DNA from: Desulfovibrio ferrophilus
GTDB lineage: Bacteria > Desulfobacterota > Desulfovibrionia > Desulfovibrionales > Desulfovibrionaceae
Length of the DNA stretch: 64,000 nucleotides
Assembly: GCF_003966735.1 (NCBI RefSeq)
Contig: NZ_AP017378.1
Coordinates: forward strand, 3,058,905-3,122,904
Direction of reading: 5' to 3'
Shown here: piece by piece, positions 16,760 through 26,198 of the stretch
Position numbering within the stretch: the first letter of the stretch is position 1
How the letters are laid out: every line of letters starts with the position of its first letter
The notes under the pieces: model-generated
What the model saw: the letters and a program-made list of their open reading frames with translations, nothing else
Database searches by the model: none
What the model was told of the DNA's origin: nothing
Made by a program: the position numbers and the translations under genes

Positions 16760-17197
16760 ATGCTGAAATCATTCATTAAAAAATCAAGGGTCAAGTCTCC
16801 CTGGATCATGCATTTTGATTGTGGGAGCTGTAACGGTTGCGACATCGAGACGCTGGCCTGTCTGACCCCGGTCTATGACATCGAGCGCTTCGGTATCGTC
16901 AACGTGGGTAACCCCAAGCACGCCGACATCCTGTTGGTGACGGGGACCGTGAACCATCGCAACAAGAAGGTCCTGAAGAACCTCTACGACCAGATGCCCG
17001 AGCCCAAGGCTGTGATTGCCATTGGCGCATGCGGTACCTCTGGCGGCGTGTTCCGTGAGGCCTATAACGTGGTCGGTGGCGTGGATAAGGTCATTCCGGT
17101 GGACGTGTACGTTCCCGGCTGCCCTGCCAAGCCCGAAGCCATCATTGACGGTGTTGTTCTGGGACTCCAGAAATTCGCCGAGAAAGTTGAAGGATAA
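16760..17197 (+). CDS. echC: Ech [NiFe] hydrogenase small subunit EchC (NuoB-like)
   Basis: A 145-residue soluble subunit carrying one [4Fe-4S] cluster. Cluster cysteines are in CGSCNGC (21-27), IGACGTSGG and VPGCPAKPE, the NuoB/EchC pattern. It receives electrons at the NiFe site side and passes them toward EchF. It starts six bases after echB with AGGGAGCT as ribosome site. Confidence 0.94.
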   Translation: MLKSFIKKSRVKSPWIMHFDCGSCNGCDIETLACLTPVYDIERFGIVNVGNPKHADILLVTGTVNHRNKKVLKNLYDQMPEPKAVIAIGACGTSGGVFREAYNVVGGVDKVIPVDVYVPGCPAKPEAIIDGVVLGLQKFAEKVEG

Positions 17198-17208
17198 AGG
17201 GAGCAACC

Positions 17209-17574
17209 GTGATTGAGAATCTTAAAGAAGTCACCCAGGATACGGTCGCAAGCGAAGTCCTGAAGCTGAAAAATGACGGCTACAGACTCGTGACCATGTC
17301 CTGCACTGAGTTGGACGCTGACTACGTGGACATCCTGTATCACTTCGACAAGGACCTGAAACTGGCCAACCTGCGCATGAAGCAGCCCAAGGACGCCAAG
17401 GTGCCCAGCATCTCCGGCATTCTCTTCGCTGCCCTGCTCGTGGAAAACGAGATGCGCGACCAGTTCGGCCTGGAGTTCGAGGGTCTGATCCTCGATTTCA
17501 ACAGGACCCTGTATCTCGATGAGGAAATCACCGAGGTGCCGATGGTCTCCAACGTCAAGATCGTCAAACAGTAA
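17209..17574 (+). CDS. echD: Ech hydrogenase subunit EchD (NuoC-like)
   Basis: A 121-residue subunit related to the NuoC/30-kDa family. The recognisable C-terminal half has EMRDQFGLEFEGL. It starts at GTG with AAAGGGAG in front. It has no cofactor ligands and serves as a structural bridge to EchE. Short for NuoC but normal for EchD. Confidence 0.9.
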   Translation: MIENLKEVTQDTVASEVLKLKNDGYRLVTMSCTELDADYVDILYHFDKDLKLANLRMKQPKDAKVPSISGILFAALLVENEMRDQFGLEFEGLILDFNRTLYLDEEITEVPMVSNVKIVKQ

Positions 17575-17583
17575 GGATACATC

Positions 17584-18660
17584 ATGGCCAAAACTATAAT
17601 TCCCTTTGGTCCTCAGCATCCGGTTCTGCCGGAGCCGGTCCACCTGAAATTGGTGGTCGAGGACGAAATCGTCAAAGAGGCCATTCCGGCTCTTGGATAT
17701 GTTCACAGAGGTCTGGAGAAGCTGACCGAGATCCGCGATTATCATCAGATGATCCAGGTCGTGGAACGCGTCTGCGGCATCTGCTCCTGTCTCCACGCCG
17801 CTTGCTTCTGCCAGGGCATCGAGGAGCTGATGAAGGTGGAGATTCCCCCCCGCGCCAAGTACCTGCGCGTGATCTGGGGCGAGCTGCATCGCATTCACAG
17901 CCACATGCTGTGGCTGGGTCTGTTTGCCGACGCCTTCGGTTTCGAGAGCGTGTTCCAGCAGTTCTGGAAGGTCCGTGAGAAGATCATGGATATCCTGGAA
18001 GCCACTGCCGGCAACCGTGTCATCATCTCCGTCAACGTCATGGGTGGTACCCGCTACGACATCAGTCCCGAGCAGTGCCGTTGGATCCTGCAGGAGTTGG
18101 ATGAAGTCGAGACCGGCATGATCGCCTTGCAGAAGACCATGATGGAAGACTATACCGTCAAGCACCGTACCGTCGGTGTTGGCGTACTCACCAAGGAGCA
18201 GGCCATCGAGCTTGGCGCTGCTGGCCCCACCCTGCGTGGTTCCGGCGTTGCCCAGGACATGCGCATGCTCAAGTACGGCGCTTTCGCCGAGTTGGATTTC
18301 GAGCCAGTCGTCGAGACCGGTGGTGACTGCTACTCGCGCTCCAACGTGCGTTTCCGCGAGACCCTGCAGTCCATCGATCTGGTTCGCCAGGCCATCTCCA
18401 AGTTGCCCGAAGGCGAGACTCGCGTCCCGGTCAAGGGCAACCCCGAAGGCGAGATCATCTCTCGTATCGAGCAGCCTCGCGGCGAGCTGATGTACTACAT
18501 CAAGGCCAGTGGCAAGAAGTATCTGGACCGTGTGCGTATTCGCACCCCCACATTCGCCAACGTGCCCCCCTTGCTTGCCATGGTGGGCGGCATCGAGTTG
18601 GCGAACGTCCCCGTGGCGGTCTTGTCCATCGACCCGTGCATTTCCTGCACGGAACGCTAA
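17584..18660 (+). CDS. echE: Ech [NiFe] hydrogenase large subunit EchE
   Basis: A 358-residue catalytic subunit. The NiFe site ligands are Cys64 and Cys67 in RVCGICS and Cys352 and Cys355 in DPCISCTER. The protein ends at that arginine, so it lacks the C-terminal extension that maturation proteases remove from most NiFe large subunits. Absence of the extension is known for CooH and Ech-group enzymes. It reduces protons or oxidises H2, exchanging electrons with ferredoxin through EchC and EchF. Confidence 0.95.
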   Translation: MAKTIIPFGPQHPVLPEPVHLKLVVEDEIVKEAIPALGYVHRGLEKLTEIRDYHQMIQVVERVCGICSCLHAACFCQGIEELMKVEIPPRAKYLRVIWGELHRIHSHMLWLGLFADAFGFESVFQQFWKVREKIMDILEATAGNRVIISVNVMGGTRYDISPEQCRWILQELDEVETGMIALQKTMMEDYTVKHRTVGVGVLTKEQAIELGAAGPTLRGSGVAQDMRMLKYGAFAELDFEPVVETGGDCYSRSNVRFRETLQSIDLVRQAISKLPEGETRVPVKGNPEGEIISRIEQPRGELMYYIKASGKKYLDRVRIRTPTFANVPPLLAMVGGIELANVPVAVLSIDPCISCTER

Positions 18661-18672
18661 GGAGGAGCTGCC

Positions 18673-19071
18673 ATGCTGTTCATGACACCGAATGTCGTTA
18701 AGAACTTCCTGTCCAAGAAGTCCACCCGCCTGTATCCCTTTGAAGTGCGCGAGCCCTTTGCAGGCTACCGTGGCGAGTTGGTCAATAACATCGACGAGTG
18801 CATCTTCTGTGGCATGTGTTCCAAGAAGTGCCCCTCGCAGTGCATCACCATCGATCGCAAGGCCGGAACCTGGGAATGTGATCCCTATGCCTGCATCTAC
18901 TGCTCCATCTGCGTGGAAGCCTGTCCCACCAAGTGCCTGTCCATGAACAACGTGCACCGCAAGCCTGCGGCCACCAAGGTCATGTACTCGCTGCAGGGTG
19001 AGCCGCCCAAGCCCAAGAAAAAGGCTGCGGCCAAGGCTGACGACAAGCCCGCTAAAAAGGAAGACAAGTAG
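18673..19071 (+). CDS. echF: Ech hydrogenase subunit EchF, 2x[4Fe-4S] ferredoxin-like
   Basis: A 132-residue electron-transfer subunit (NuoI-like) with two four-cysteine motifs: Cys43/46/49/53 (CIFCGMCSKKC) and Cys74/77/80/84 (CIYCSICVEAC). It is the likely docking point for ferredoxin. The last 25 residues are a Lys/Ala/Asp-rich tail (KPKKKAAAK, KPAKKEDK) absent from the ferredoxin fold and probably disordered. Last gene of echABCDEF; AGGAGG precedes the start and a terminator follows. Confidence 0.94.
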   Translation: MLFMTPNVVKNFLSKKSTRLYPFEVREPFAGYRGELVNNIDECIFCGMCSKKCPSQCITIDRKAGTWECDPYACIYCSICVEACPTKCLSMNNVHRKPAATKVMYSLQGEPPKPKKKAAAKADDKPAKKEDK

Positions 19072-19110
19072 CCCGCACCTGCGAACTGCTTGATTTCTGA
19101 TTGAACATCA

Positions 19111-19143
19111 AGCCCTCCTGGCTCAGGCCGGGGGGGCTTTTTT
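19111..19143 (+). terminator. Rho-independent terminator of the ech operon
   Basis: AGCCCTCCTGG (19111-19121), short loop, CCGGGGGGGCT, then TTTTTT; two G-U pairs in an 11-bp stem. Forty bases after the echF stop. Confidence 0.88.
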
Positions 19144-19257
19144 GTGTGCTGGTTACAAGGGGTCGTGTGTTGTAGGTCGCAGTTTCTCTGTCTTGGTCCG
19201 TGGTCATGGATCATCCCGGGCATTGACTTCGTGGGAACAGCTTCCCATGATGCATGG

Positions 19258-19713
19258 ATGAAAAATGATCTCAAGCTGAGCCGCTGTGTGCAATTGCTCG
19301 CGGACAATGACCTCTTGGTGCTGGCCACCACTGGCCCACAGGGGCCGCACACCTCGCTGATGGCCTATGCGGCGTCACAGGACGGTCGCGAGGTCTACCT
19401 GGTCACGGCTGAGGACAGCCGCAAGTGGACCAACATCCAGTCCGACCCCCGGGTCAGCCTGATGATTGATGACCGGGTGCAAAAGCTTCCCAATGATCGC
19501 GAGTCGATTCATGCCCTGACCATATCCGGAGAGCATGATCCCCTTTCGGATGGTCCCGAAGCCGAACGGGTCCGGGCACTGCTCCTTGGGCGTCACCCAC
19601 AGCTTGAACTCTTTTTGAGTCGCCCCGAAGGGCGACTGCTGCGCATCCGGGTTCGCAGTGTTCTGCTGCTGTCGGGCCTCGCCGATGCCTTCCACCACAG
19701 TTATCCTTCCTGA
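19258..19713 (+). CDS. Pyridoxamine 5'-phosphate oxidase-family FMN-binding split-barrel protein
   Basis: A protein of about 151 residues. The start VLATTGPQGPHTSLMAYA, followed by VYLVTAEDSRKWTNI and VSLMIDD, is the flavin-binding split-barrel pattern seen in general-stress and pyridoxamine-oxidase-like proteins. The start codon is uncertain: the ATG at 19258 is used, but no ribosome site is evident and a GTG at 19231 is in frame. Role unknown. It stands alone between the ech terminator and the chemoreceptor. Confidence 0.7.
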   Translation: MKNDLKLSRCVQLLADNDLLVLATTGPQGPHTSLMAYAASQDGREVYLVTAEDSRKWTNIQSDPRVSLMIDDRVQKLPNDRESIHALTISGEHDPLSDGPEAERVRALLLGRHPQLELFLSRPEGRLLRIRVRSVLLLSGLADAFHHSYPS

Positions 19714-19922
19714 CTCCTCGGTTTTCTCCTTGGTCACAAGGTGTCACCGGATTGAAACCCGGCTGTCACCCGAATCTCCTCTCGTCCCTGTGACCAGCAG
19801 GGATATTCCCCCTTGTCGCTGAAATGTAACGCAAAAGACACCGTCTCATAGACAAGTGACTGATTTGTTCCAGTAGTCAGGATTCTCAGCATGAGGGAAA
19901 TACTCTACTGGGAGATTTGAAT

Positions 19923-22349
19923 ATGAGTCTGCGTGTCAAATTGATTGTCTTCTGCCTGCTTCTGGGGCTGCTGCCCGCAGTGGCGGTGGGACTGTTCAGC
20001 GTGCGCCTGGCTTCGGACAGCCTGTCTGGCGGAGCCATGCAGCAGCTGACTTCGGTGCGTGAAGCCAAGCGGCACGAGTTGCAGGAGTTGTTCGGAACCT
20101 GGCGCCGAGAGGCCGAGATCTACGCCAGCGTGAAGGAAGTCTACAATGCTCTGGGCATGATCCGCGATTTTGCCTGGGGTACAGCCAAGTCCGGGCAGCG
20201 CATGGATGTGACCGACGAGGAATATATCGGTCTGCTGGAATATGTGGGCGGCGCGTTCAAGCCTTTTGTGGAGAAGCTCGGTTTCAAGGATGCCTATCTC
20301 ATCGGAGATGATGGCCGGGTGTATTATTCGTACCAGCGCGGCAACGACTTGGGCGAGGACTTGAAGGAAGGGACGGCTCTTGCGGGCACGAACCTGCAAC
20401 GTGCCTGGCAACTGGCCATGACGGGCAAGACTGTGTTCGTGGATGTGGAACCCTATGCCCCCATGGGCGGTACCCCCAGTGCATTCGTGGCCACGCCCGT
20501 GTATTCGCATATTGGCGAGATTTATGGGGTGGCGGCGTTGCGGCTCCCCCTTGAGCGGATCAATGCCATCATGGCCGTGCGATCGGGCATGGGCCAGTCC
20601 GGCGAGACCTACCTTGTGGGCAATGACGGTCTGATGCGATCGGATTCATACCTGTCCCCGGAAACGCATAGCGTTGCAGCGTCCTTTGCCGATCCCGGCC
20701 AAGGCCGGGTTGAGACCGTGGCCGTCCGCGAAGCCCGAAGCGGCATTGAAGACACACGGATCATCGTCGATTACCGGGGAGAGCAAACCTTGTCTGCCTT
20801 TGCGCCTCTGGCTGCAGGGGGGCTCGATTGGGTGCTCCTGGCGGAGGTCGAAGCCGCCGAGGCCTTTGCCCCGGTGCATACCCTGAAGCTGGCTGCCTCC
20901 GGGGCGGTGCTGGTGCTGGTGCTGTTTGCAGCCGTGGCGATGTTCGGTTTCGTGCGCTATGAGATCGTGCGGCCTCTGGACCGGGTGCAGGGTTTTCTGA
21001 CCGCTGTCAGCGAGGGAGATTTCAAGGCCACAATGCCTGCAGGCTTCAAGGCGGAACTCAAAGCCCTGGTCGATGGCATCAGTGTCATGTTCGACGAGGT
21101 CAAGAAGAAGTTGGGTTTTGCGCAGGGCGTGCTGGACGGGGCCACTCAGCCCTGCATGGTCCTGCATCATTCCGGTGGCATCAGTTATATCAACAGATAT
21201 CTGATCGAGTTGATGGGCAAGACCGGCAATCCTGATGAGTATAGGGGTATGACTCCGGGTGAATTCTTCTTTGGTCAGCCGGGCAAGGCCACGGCTTCAT
21301 CCAAGGCCCTTGAGCAGCAGAAGCGCCTGACCAAGGAAGTCAGGATGAAGACCGATACGGGGCAGACCCGAATCGTGTCCGTGGAAGCCTCCCCGGTCTA
21401 TGACCTGGACGGCGAGTTGCTCGGGGTGTTTACGCTGTATTTCGACCTGACGCAGATCCGTGAGCAGGAGCAGCGCATCACCGAGCAGGCCGGGCGCATG
21501 TCCCGGGTGGCTGAAGAGGCTGGTGGCATTGCCGTGGATGTGACTGCCACAGCCAGTGAACTGTTGGGGCAGGTTCAGAATACTTCGGGCGGTGCAAAAC
21601 AACAGAACGAGATGACCATGAGCACGGCGGTCAGCATGCAGCAGATGAGCGTGACTACCGATGAAGTGGCCCTGAATGCCTCCAACGCCTCCACGAGTGC
21701 CTCCGAAGCTCGTGACAAGGCCGTGGCCGGCGACGAGATGGTGGCCCAGGTCGTGGGCGCCATCGGGGTGGTGCGTGAGCGTACCGAGGCCTTGAACAGG
21801 GACATGGAGAATCTGGGGGCCAGGGCGGAACAGATTGGCAGTGTGATTACCGTGATCGAGGACATTGCGGATCAGACTAATCTTCTGGCCCTGAATGCCG
21901 CCATCGAGGCGGCCCGTGCAGGCGATGCCGGACGAGGGTTTGCGGTGGTGGCCGACGAGGTCCGCAAACTGGCCGAGAAGACCATGCAGGCCACCAGAGA
22001 GGTCGGCATAGCCATCAATGGCATTCAGGAAGGGACAAGGCTTTCAGCCGATGCAGGGCGCTCCGCCTTCGAAGCCGTGGATCAGAGTACCCGTCTGGCG
22101 GAACAGTCCGGGCAGGCTCTCAGGGAAATCGTGGAGATCATCGATGACACGGCCTCCAAGGTCCAGGCCATCGCCACCGCCAGTGAGGAGCAATCCGCGG
22201 CCAGCATGGAGATCAGCCGGGCGGTGGAGAACATCAGTGACATCTCTCAGACCACCATGGATGAAATGTCTCATTCTTCCATGGCCATTGCCGGGCTGGA
22301 GGAGCAGGTGCGGAAGTTGGATCTCCTGATCAAAGACATCCGCGCATAG
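19923..22349 (+). CDS. Methyl-accepting chemotaxis protein with periplasmic cache, HAMP and PAS domains
   Basis: An 808-residue transmembrane receptor. Order: helix at residues 7-27, a roughly 290-residue periplasmic sensor of the double-cache type, second helix near 320-343, HAMP linker ([13 protein letters not shown]), a PAS domain (about 400-520), then the signalling domain with the hairpin tip [20 protein letters not shown]. There is no C-terminal CheR-binding pentapeptide. ATG at 19923 has GGGAG eight bases upstream. It should signal to a CheA/CheW array encoded elsewhere. Ligand unknown. Confidence 0.92.
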   Translation: MSLRVKLIVFCLLLGLLPAVAVGLFSVRLASDSLSGGAMQQLTSVREAKRHELQELFGTWRREAEIYASVKEVYNALGMIRDFAWGTAKSGQRMDVTDEEYIGLLEYVGGAFKPFVEKLGFKDAYLIGDDGRVYYSYQRGNDLGEDLKEGTALAGTNLQRAWQLAMTGKTVFVDVEPYAPMGGTPSAFVATPVYSHIGEIYGVAALRLPLERINAIMAVRSGMGQSGETYLVGNDGLMRSDSYLSPETHSVAASFADPGQGRVETVAVREARSGIEDTRIIVDYRGEQTLSAFAPLAAGGLDWVLLAEVEAAEAFAPVHTLKLAASGAVLVLVLFAAVAMFGFVRYEIVRPLDRVQGFLTAVSEGDFKATMPAGFKAELKALVDGISVMFDEVKKKLGFAQGVLDGATQPCMVLHHSGGISYINRYLIELMGKTGNPDEYRGMTPGEFFFGQPGKATASSKALEQQKRLTKEVRMKTDTGQTRIVSVEASPVYDLDGELLGVFTLYFDLTQIREQEQRITEQAGRMSRVAEEAGGIAVDVTATASELLGQVQNTSGGAKQQNEMTMSTAVSMQQMSVTTDEVALNASNASTSASEARDKAVAGDEMVAQVVGAIGVVRERTEALNRDMENLGARAEQIGSVITVIEDIADQTNLLALNAAIEAARAGDAGRGFAVVADEVRKLAEKTMQATREVGIAINGIQEGTRLSADAGRSAFEAVDQSTRLAEQSGQALREIVEIIDDTASKVQAIATASEEQSAASMEISRAVENISDISQTTMDEMSHSSMAIAGLEEQVRKLDLLIKDIRA

Positions 22350-22390
22350 CAGGGCCGTTGAATCTCTCCCGCTGGCTTCGTTGCTGCAAG

Positions 22391-22439
22391 GGCTTCAGAA
22401 TCTCGCGTCTTTTATGCGCGTCGATCTTGAAGCTCTTTT
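22391..22439 (+). terminator. Imperfect terminator after the chemoreceptor gene
   Basis: GGCTTCA (22391-22397) can pair with TGAAGCTC (22428-22435), with partial pairing inside, followed by TTTT. Forty bases after the stop codon. Confidence 0.35.
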
Positions 22440-22681
22440 GCGCCCGCCCCTCGTGATTTTTGAACGACCAGCAGGGGGGGCGTTCTGGCAATAACATGTG
22501 GTTTGTTTGCGAAGGGAGGATTGCACGGCGGCAGGCATGGCTCGTACAACAACAGGACCAATGGGGCGGGGAGCTTCCATCCCTTGTGGGAGTTAAATCG
22601 GGGAATTCCCCCATATGACCGGGGGTTTTGAAGTGGATATAAAGAGAAGCTGTGTGTCTATAACCGACAACCCCTCTTTGT
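22440..22681. other. Intergenic sequence without a recognised gene
   Basis: Together with the terminator before it this makes a 330-base gap. It contains G- and C-runs (GGGGAATTCCCCC near 22600) but no ORF with a ribosome site and no clear promoter. Minus-strand ORFs here are shadows. Confidence 0.4.
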
Positions 22682-23053
22682 ATGATGAAAACAGTGCCCA
22701 CCGTGTTCTTTGTTCTGCTGCTGTGCTCCCTTGCCCTGCCCGTGTGGGCTGGGGAACTGGTGGTGGACAACTTCAGTGAGCAAGAGACCTGCTGTGTGAC
22801 GTTTGAAACCTGGCGCATGGGGACGGTGGAAACCCGCACCGTGTGCGCTGAGCCCCAACGCCGTGAGCGCTTTGGGGATGGTCTGGCAGCCATCGGTAAA
22901 ATCAAGGGGTACTGCCAGGGCATGGAAAAGACGGTTGATTCGTCCATTCAGCCCGACGTTCGTTTCCTGCCCGAAGGGATTTATTCTCCATTGTCCAGCT
23001 ATCGAGTGGAAATGAATCCCGAAGGCCAGATTACCGTCAGCGAGATCAAGTAG
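22682..23053 (+). CDS. Small secreted protein of unknown function
   Basis: A 123-residue protein with a clear signal peptide (hydrophobic VFFVLLLCSLALP, cleavage after AWA near residue 24). The mature part of about 100 residues has four cysteines (TCC, TVCAE, GYCQG) that could form disulfides. No family recognised. No strong ribosome site is visible before the double ATG, so the exact start is uncertain. It is the first of three plus-strand genes leading to the copper ATPase, but the spacing does not prove an operon. Confidence 0.6.
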   Translation: MMKTVPTVFFVLLLCSLALPVWAGELVVDNFSEQETCCVTFETWRMGTVETRTVCAEPQRRERFGDGLAAIGKIKGYCQGMEKTVDSSIQPDVRFLPEGIYSPLSSYRVEMNPEGQITVSEIK

Positions 23054-23120
23054 CGACCTCTTCTGATCCCCTTCTTCGTTTTCCAGCTTCCGACCTTGAC
23101 GGTGGGAATAAACGGGGCTA

Positions 23121-23139
23121 TCTAATGATAACGACATTC
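23121..23139 (+). promoter_or_regulatory. Possible Fur-box-like operator
   Basis: Contains AATGATAA and agrees with the 19-bp Fur consensus at about 12 positions. It lies just upstream of the small Cys-rich membrane protein, a type often found beside FeoB. Weak match; position is the main support. Confidence 0.25.
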
Positions 23140-23168
23140 ATCATCAATTTGCCCCTATGGGAGTATTC

Positions 23169-23369
23169 ATGACAGGAACCATTGATTTGTCGCTGGTGCT
23201 GGCCATTGTGGCCGTGGCAGCGATCTATTTGATCCGTAGACACTTGCGTAATAAAAAGACCGGCAACCTGGGCTGCGGTTGCGGGGGGGATACCAGCTGC
23301 TCCGGTTGTGGGCAGGCCTCCACCTGCACTGATCCGCACAAGTCGGACGACTTGCCCATGGCCAAATAG
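23169..23369 (+). CDS. Small Cys-rich single-pass membrane protein (FeoB-associated type)
   Basis: A 66-residue protein: one membrane helix (residues 6-24), a basic stretch RRHLRNKK, then a cysteine cluster GCGCGGD, CSGCG, and one further cysteine. This layout matches the FeoB-associated Cys-rich membrane proteins. I use the ATG at 23169, set by GGGAG at 23159; an ATG at 23157 overlaps that site. Here it precedes a Cu+ ATPase rather than feoB, so the metal involved is uncertain. Confidence 0.7.
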   Translation: MTGTIDLSLVLAIVAVAAIYLIRRHLRNKKTGNLGCGCGGDTSCSGCGQASTCTDPHKSDDLPMAK

Positions 23370-23421
23370 GGCATGTACTCAAGCGGCATTCCCTTTGCCT
23401 CCTCCAGCCAGGGCAGTAAGC

Positions 23422-25947
23422 ATGATCAAGCACGAAGCCGAAAAGATTCTGCGCACACAGGCCGCCATCAAGGGCATGCATTGCGCATCCTGCTCCAGCC
23501 GTATCGAACGGACCCTTGGTGGTATGGACGGTGTGACTGAAGCCAGCGTGAACCTTGCAACGGAATCCTTGGATGTGAGTTGGGATCCTGAAGTCGTCGG
23601 GCTGGAGGCTATTGCTTCCCGCGTGGGCGAATTGGGATTCGAGGCCATATTGCCCGAAATGGGTGAGCCGTCGGAGCAGACCCTTGAGCTTGCGCTGAGT
23701 GGCATGCACTGTGCGGCTTGTTCCGGGCGCATTGAACGCGTGGTGGGGGCCATGGACGGGGTCTCCCGATCCGAGGTCAATCTGGCCGCCGAGAGTGGAT
23801 TCTTTGTCTTTGATTCCGGGCTGACCTCCAAACGGGCGATCCGTCAAACCATCCACAATCTTGGCTTCGGTACCCAGCCCGCCTCCGGGGCACCGGACGT
23901 GTTCGAGCAGCGTCAGCGCGAGGCTCGTGAGCGCCTGCAAGGCATCCGCAACAGACTGGTTCCGGCCTTCGCCTTTGCCCTGCCGCTGCTGATTCTGTCC
24001 ATGGGCCATATGGCAGGGATGCCCCTGCCACCTGCCCTTGATCCCATGCATAGTCCCCTGAACTTTGCCTTGGCACAGCTGCTGCTGACCCTGCCTGTGG
24101 TCTGGTCCGGGCGGCTGTTCTATCTGCGCGGTTTTCCCAATCTCTGGCGCCGTAACCCGGACATGGACTCCCTTATTGCCGTGGGCACGGGCGCGGCCCT
24201 GGCCTACAGCCTGTGGAGTACTCTGGAGATTGCCCTGGGCATTGATGCCCAGGCCCGGGCCATGGACTTGTACTACGAGTCTGCCGCTGTCCTCATCGCG
24301 CTCATCTCTTTGGGCAAGTATTTCGAGGCCCGTTCCAAGCTGAAGACCTCCGATTCCATTCGGGGGCTGATGCGTCTGGCGCCTGAGACGGCGCTTCTCG
24401 TGGATGCAAAGGGTGAGACCTCCGAGATTCCATTGGACGAGGTCGAGTCCGGGGATATGTTGCTGGTGCGTCCTGGCGAGCGGGTGCCCGTGGACGGCAC
24501 CGTCGTCTCCGGGGCGTCCAGCGTGGATGAATCCATGCTTACGGGCGAGCCGTTACCCGTGGCCAAGGCCGAAGGCGATGTCGTGGTGGGTGGAACCATG
24601 AACACCACGGGCGCATTGACCCTGCGGGCCGATAGCGTGGGCAAGGATACCGTGCTTGCGCGCATTATCCGTCTGGTCCAGCAGGCCCAGGGCTCCAAGG
24701 CCCCCATCGCCAATCTGGCGGACAGGGTGAGTTTCTATTTCGTGCCAGCGGTCATGGCCGTTGCCGTGGCCTCGGGCCTGACTTGGTATTTTCTGGGCGG
24801 GGCCAGCTTCCCCTTTGCCCTGCGCATCTTCATCTCCGTGCTGGTTATTGCCTGCCCCTGTGCCATGGGTCTGGCCACGCCCACATCCATTATGGTGGGT
24901 ACCGGGCGCGGGGCGCAGTTGGGCGTTTTGGTCAAGAGCGGGACGGCCTTGCAGACTGCTGAATCCGTGGACACGGTGGTCTTCGACAAGACAGGCACCC
25001 TGACCCACGGGCGCCCCGAGTTGACGGATGTGGTTGTTTTTGCTGGCGACGAATCCGGCAACGCACTGGATGAGGACGGATTGGTGGCCTTGGCGGCGTC
25101 CGTGGAACGTTCCTCGGAACATCCCCTGGCCACTGCCATCATGCGTGGAGCCGAAGCCCGGAAGCTGGTCGTGGCAGAGCCCGAATCCTTCGAGGCCGTC
25201 CCCGGTCACGGGGTGCGGGCCGAAGTAGACGGGCAGGCCGTGCTGTTCGGGAACCTGACTCTGATGCAGGAGCATTCCGTCTCAGGGGTCGAGGCCGGAC
25301 GAGAGCAGGCCGAGGCCCTGGCCGGGCAAGGCAAGACCGCTTTGTACCTGGCTGTGGACGGGCGCTTGGCTGGAGTGCTGGCCGTGTCTGACACCCTGCG
25401 TAAAGAAGCCCCCGAAGTCGTTACCCGCCTCAAGGCATTGGGTGTGCGGGTGGTGATGCTCACCGGCGACGAAGAATTGACGGCGCGGGCTGTTGCCGCC
25501 CAGGCAGGCATCGAGACCGTGGTGGCCCGGGTCCTGCCCGAGCGCAAGGAGGCGGAAATTCGCAGCCTGCAGCAGGACGGACGCACCGTGGCCATGGCCG
25601 GTGACGGTATCAACGATGCCCCGGCCCTGGCGCGCGCCGACCTTGGCATTGCCATGGGGTCCGGTATCGATGTGGCCATTGAGTCCGGCGACGTGGTGCT
25701 CATGAAGAGCGATTTGCATGGGGTGCTCACGGCCCTTGGCCTGTCGCGGGCGGTGATGCGCAATATCCGTCAGAACCTGTTTTGGGCGTTTGCCTTCAAT
25801 ACCTTGGGCATCCCCGTGGCCGCCGGGTTGCTGCATGTCTTCGGGGGGCCGACCATGAATCCCATGCTTGCGGGTACGGCCATGGCGTTGTCCTCGGTGA
25901 CAGTGGTGTCCAACGCCCTGCGTCTGCGATTTTTCAGTCCGTCCTAG
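23422..25947 (+). CDS. copA: Cu+-exporting P1B-type ATPase CopA
   Basis: An 841-residue membrane pump. Two N-terminal heavy-metal domains each carry GMHCxxC (Cys21/24 and Cys97/100). The membrane metal site is CPC at 478-480, the phosphorylated aspartate Asp522 in DKTGTLT, and the ATP/hinge motif GDGINDAP lies near residue 730. CPC with two CxxC domains indicates Cu+ (or Ag+) export to the periplasm. The start [10 protein letters not shown] at 23422 is chosen over a longer frame because the extension overlaps the preceding gene. No copper regulator is adjacent. Confidence 0.94.
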   Translation: MIKHEAEKILRTQAAIKGMHCASCSSRIERTLGGMDGVTEASVNLATESLDVSWDPEVVGLEAIASRVGELGFEAILPEMGEPSEQTLELALSGMHCAACSGRIERVVGAMDGVSRSEVNLAAESGFFVFDSGLTSKRAIRQTIHNLGFGTQPASGAPDVFEQRQREARERLQGIRNRLVPAFAFALPLLILSMGHMAGMPLPPALDPMHSPLNFALAQLLLTLPVVWSGRLFYLRGFPNLWRRNPDMDSLIAVGTGAALAYSLWSTLEIALGIDAQARAMDLYYESAAVLIALISLGKYFEARSKLKTSDSIRGLMRLAPETALLVDAKGETSEIPLDEVESGDMLLVRPGERVPVDGTVVSGASSVDESMLTGEPLPVAKAEGDVVVGGTMNTTGALTLRADSVGKDTVLARIIRLVQQAQGSKAPIANLADRVSFYFVPAVMAVAVASGLTWYFLGGASFPFALRIFISVLVIACPCAMGLATPTSIMVGTGRGAQLGVLVKSGTALQTAESVDTVVFDKTGTLTHGRPELTDVVVFAGDESGNALDEDGLVALAASVERSSEHPLATAIMRGAEARKLVVAEPESFEAVPGHGVRAEVDGQAVLFGNLTLMQEHSVSGVEAGREQAEALAGQGKTALYLAVDGRLAGVLAVSDTLRKEAPEVVTRLKALGVRVVMLTGDEELTARAVAAQAGIETVVARVLPERKEAEIRSLQQDGRTVAMAGDGINDAPALARADLGIAMGSGIDVAIESGDVVLMKSDLHGVLTALGLSRAVMRNIRQNLFWAFAFNTLGIPVAAGLLHVFGGPTMNPMLAGTAMALSSVTVVSNALRLRFFSPS

Positions 25948-26198
25948 GGAAATGAATCCCTCCGGGGGAGGAGAATCCTTGGGCGAAAATGGCCCAGTTG
26001 TCTTGGGCTTATCAAAAAAAAATAGGCTTGCCCTGCTTGGGCTCAGGGCCAGGGAAGGACTCAATTTGCTCAGGCGAGGGTTCCTTTTCCTGGCTGGGTA
26101 TTGTAACCTTCCGGCAACGTGGAAATCTGCCCCTGCCCTTCTGCGCTGGGTCTACTTATATTCAATGAAACCTCTATCTTACACACAAGAGACGCTGA

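Noticed and set aside
17062-18957. A 631-codon open frame on the minus strand across echC, echD, echE and echF.
   Set aside because: It is an antisense shadow caused by GC-rich codon bias; the plus strand encodes well-recognised hydrogenase subunits, and the antisense product has no domain, ribosome site or sensible composition.
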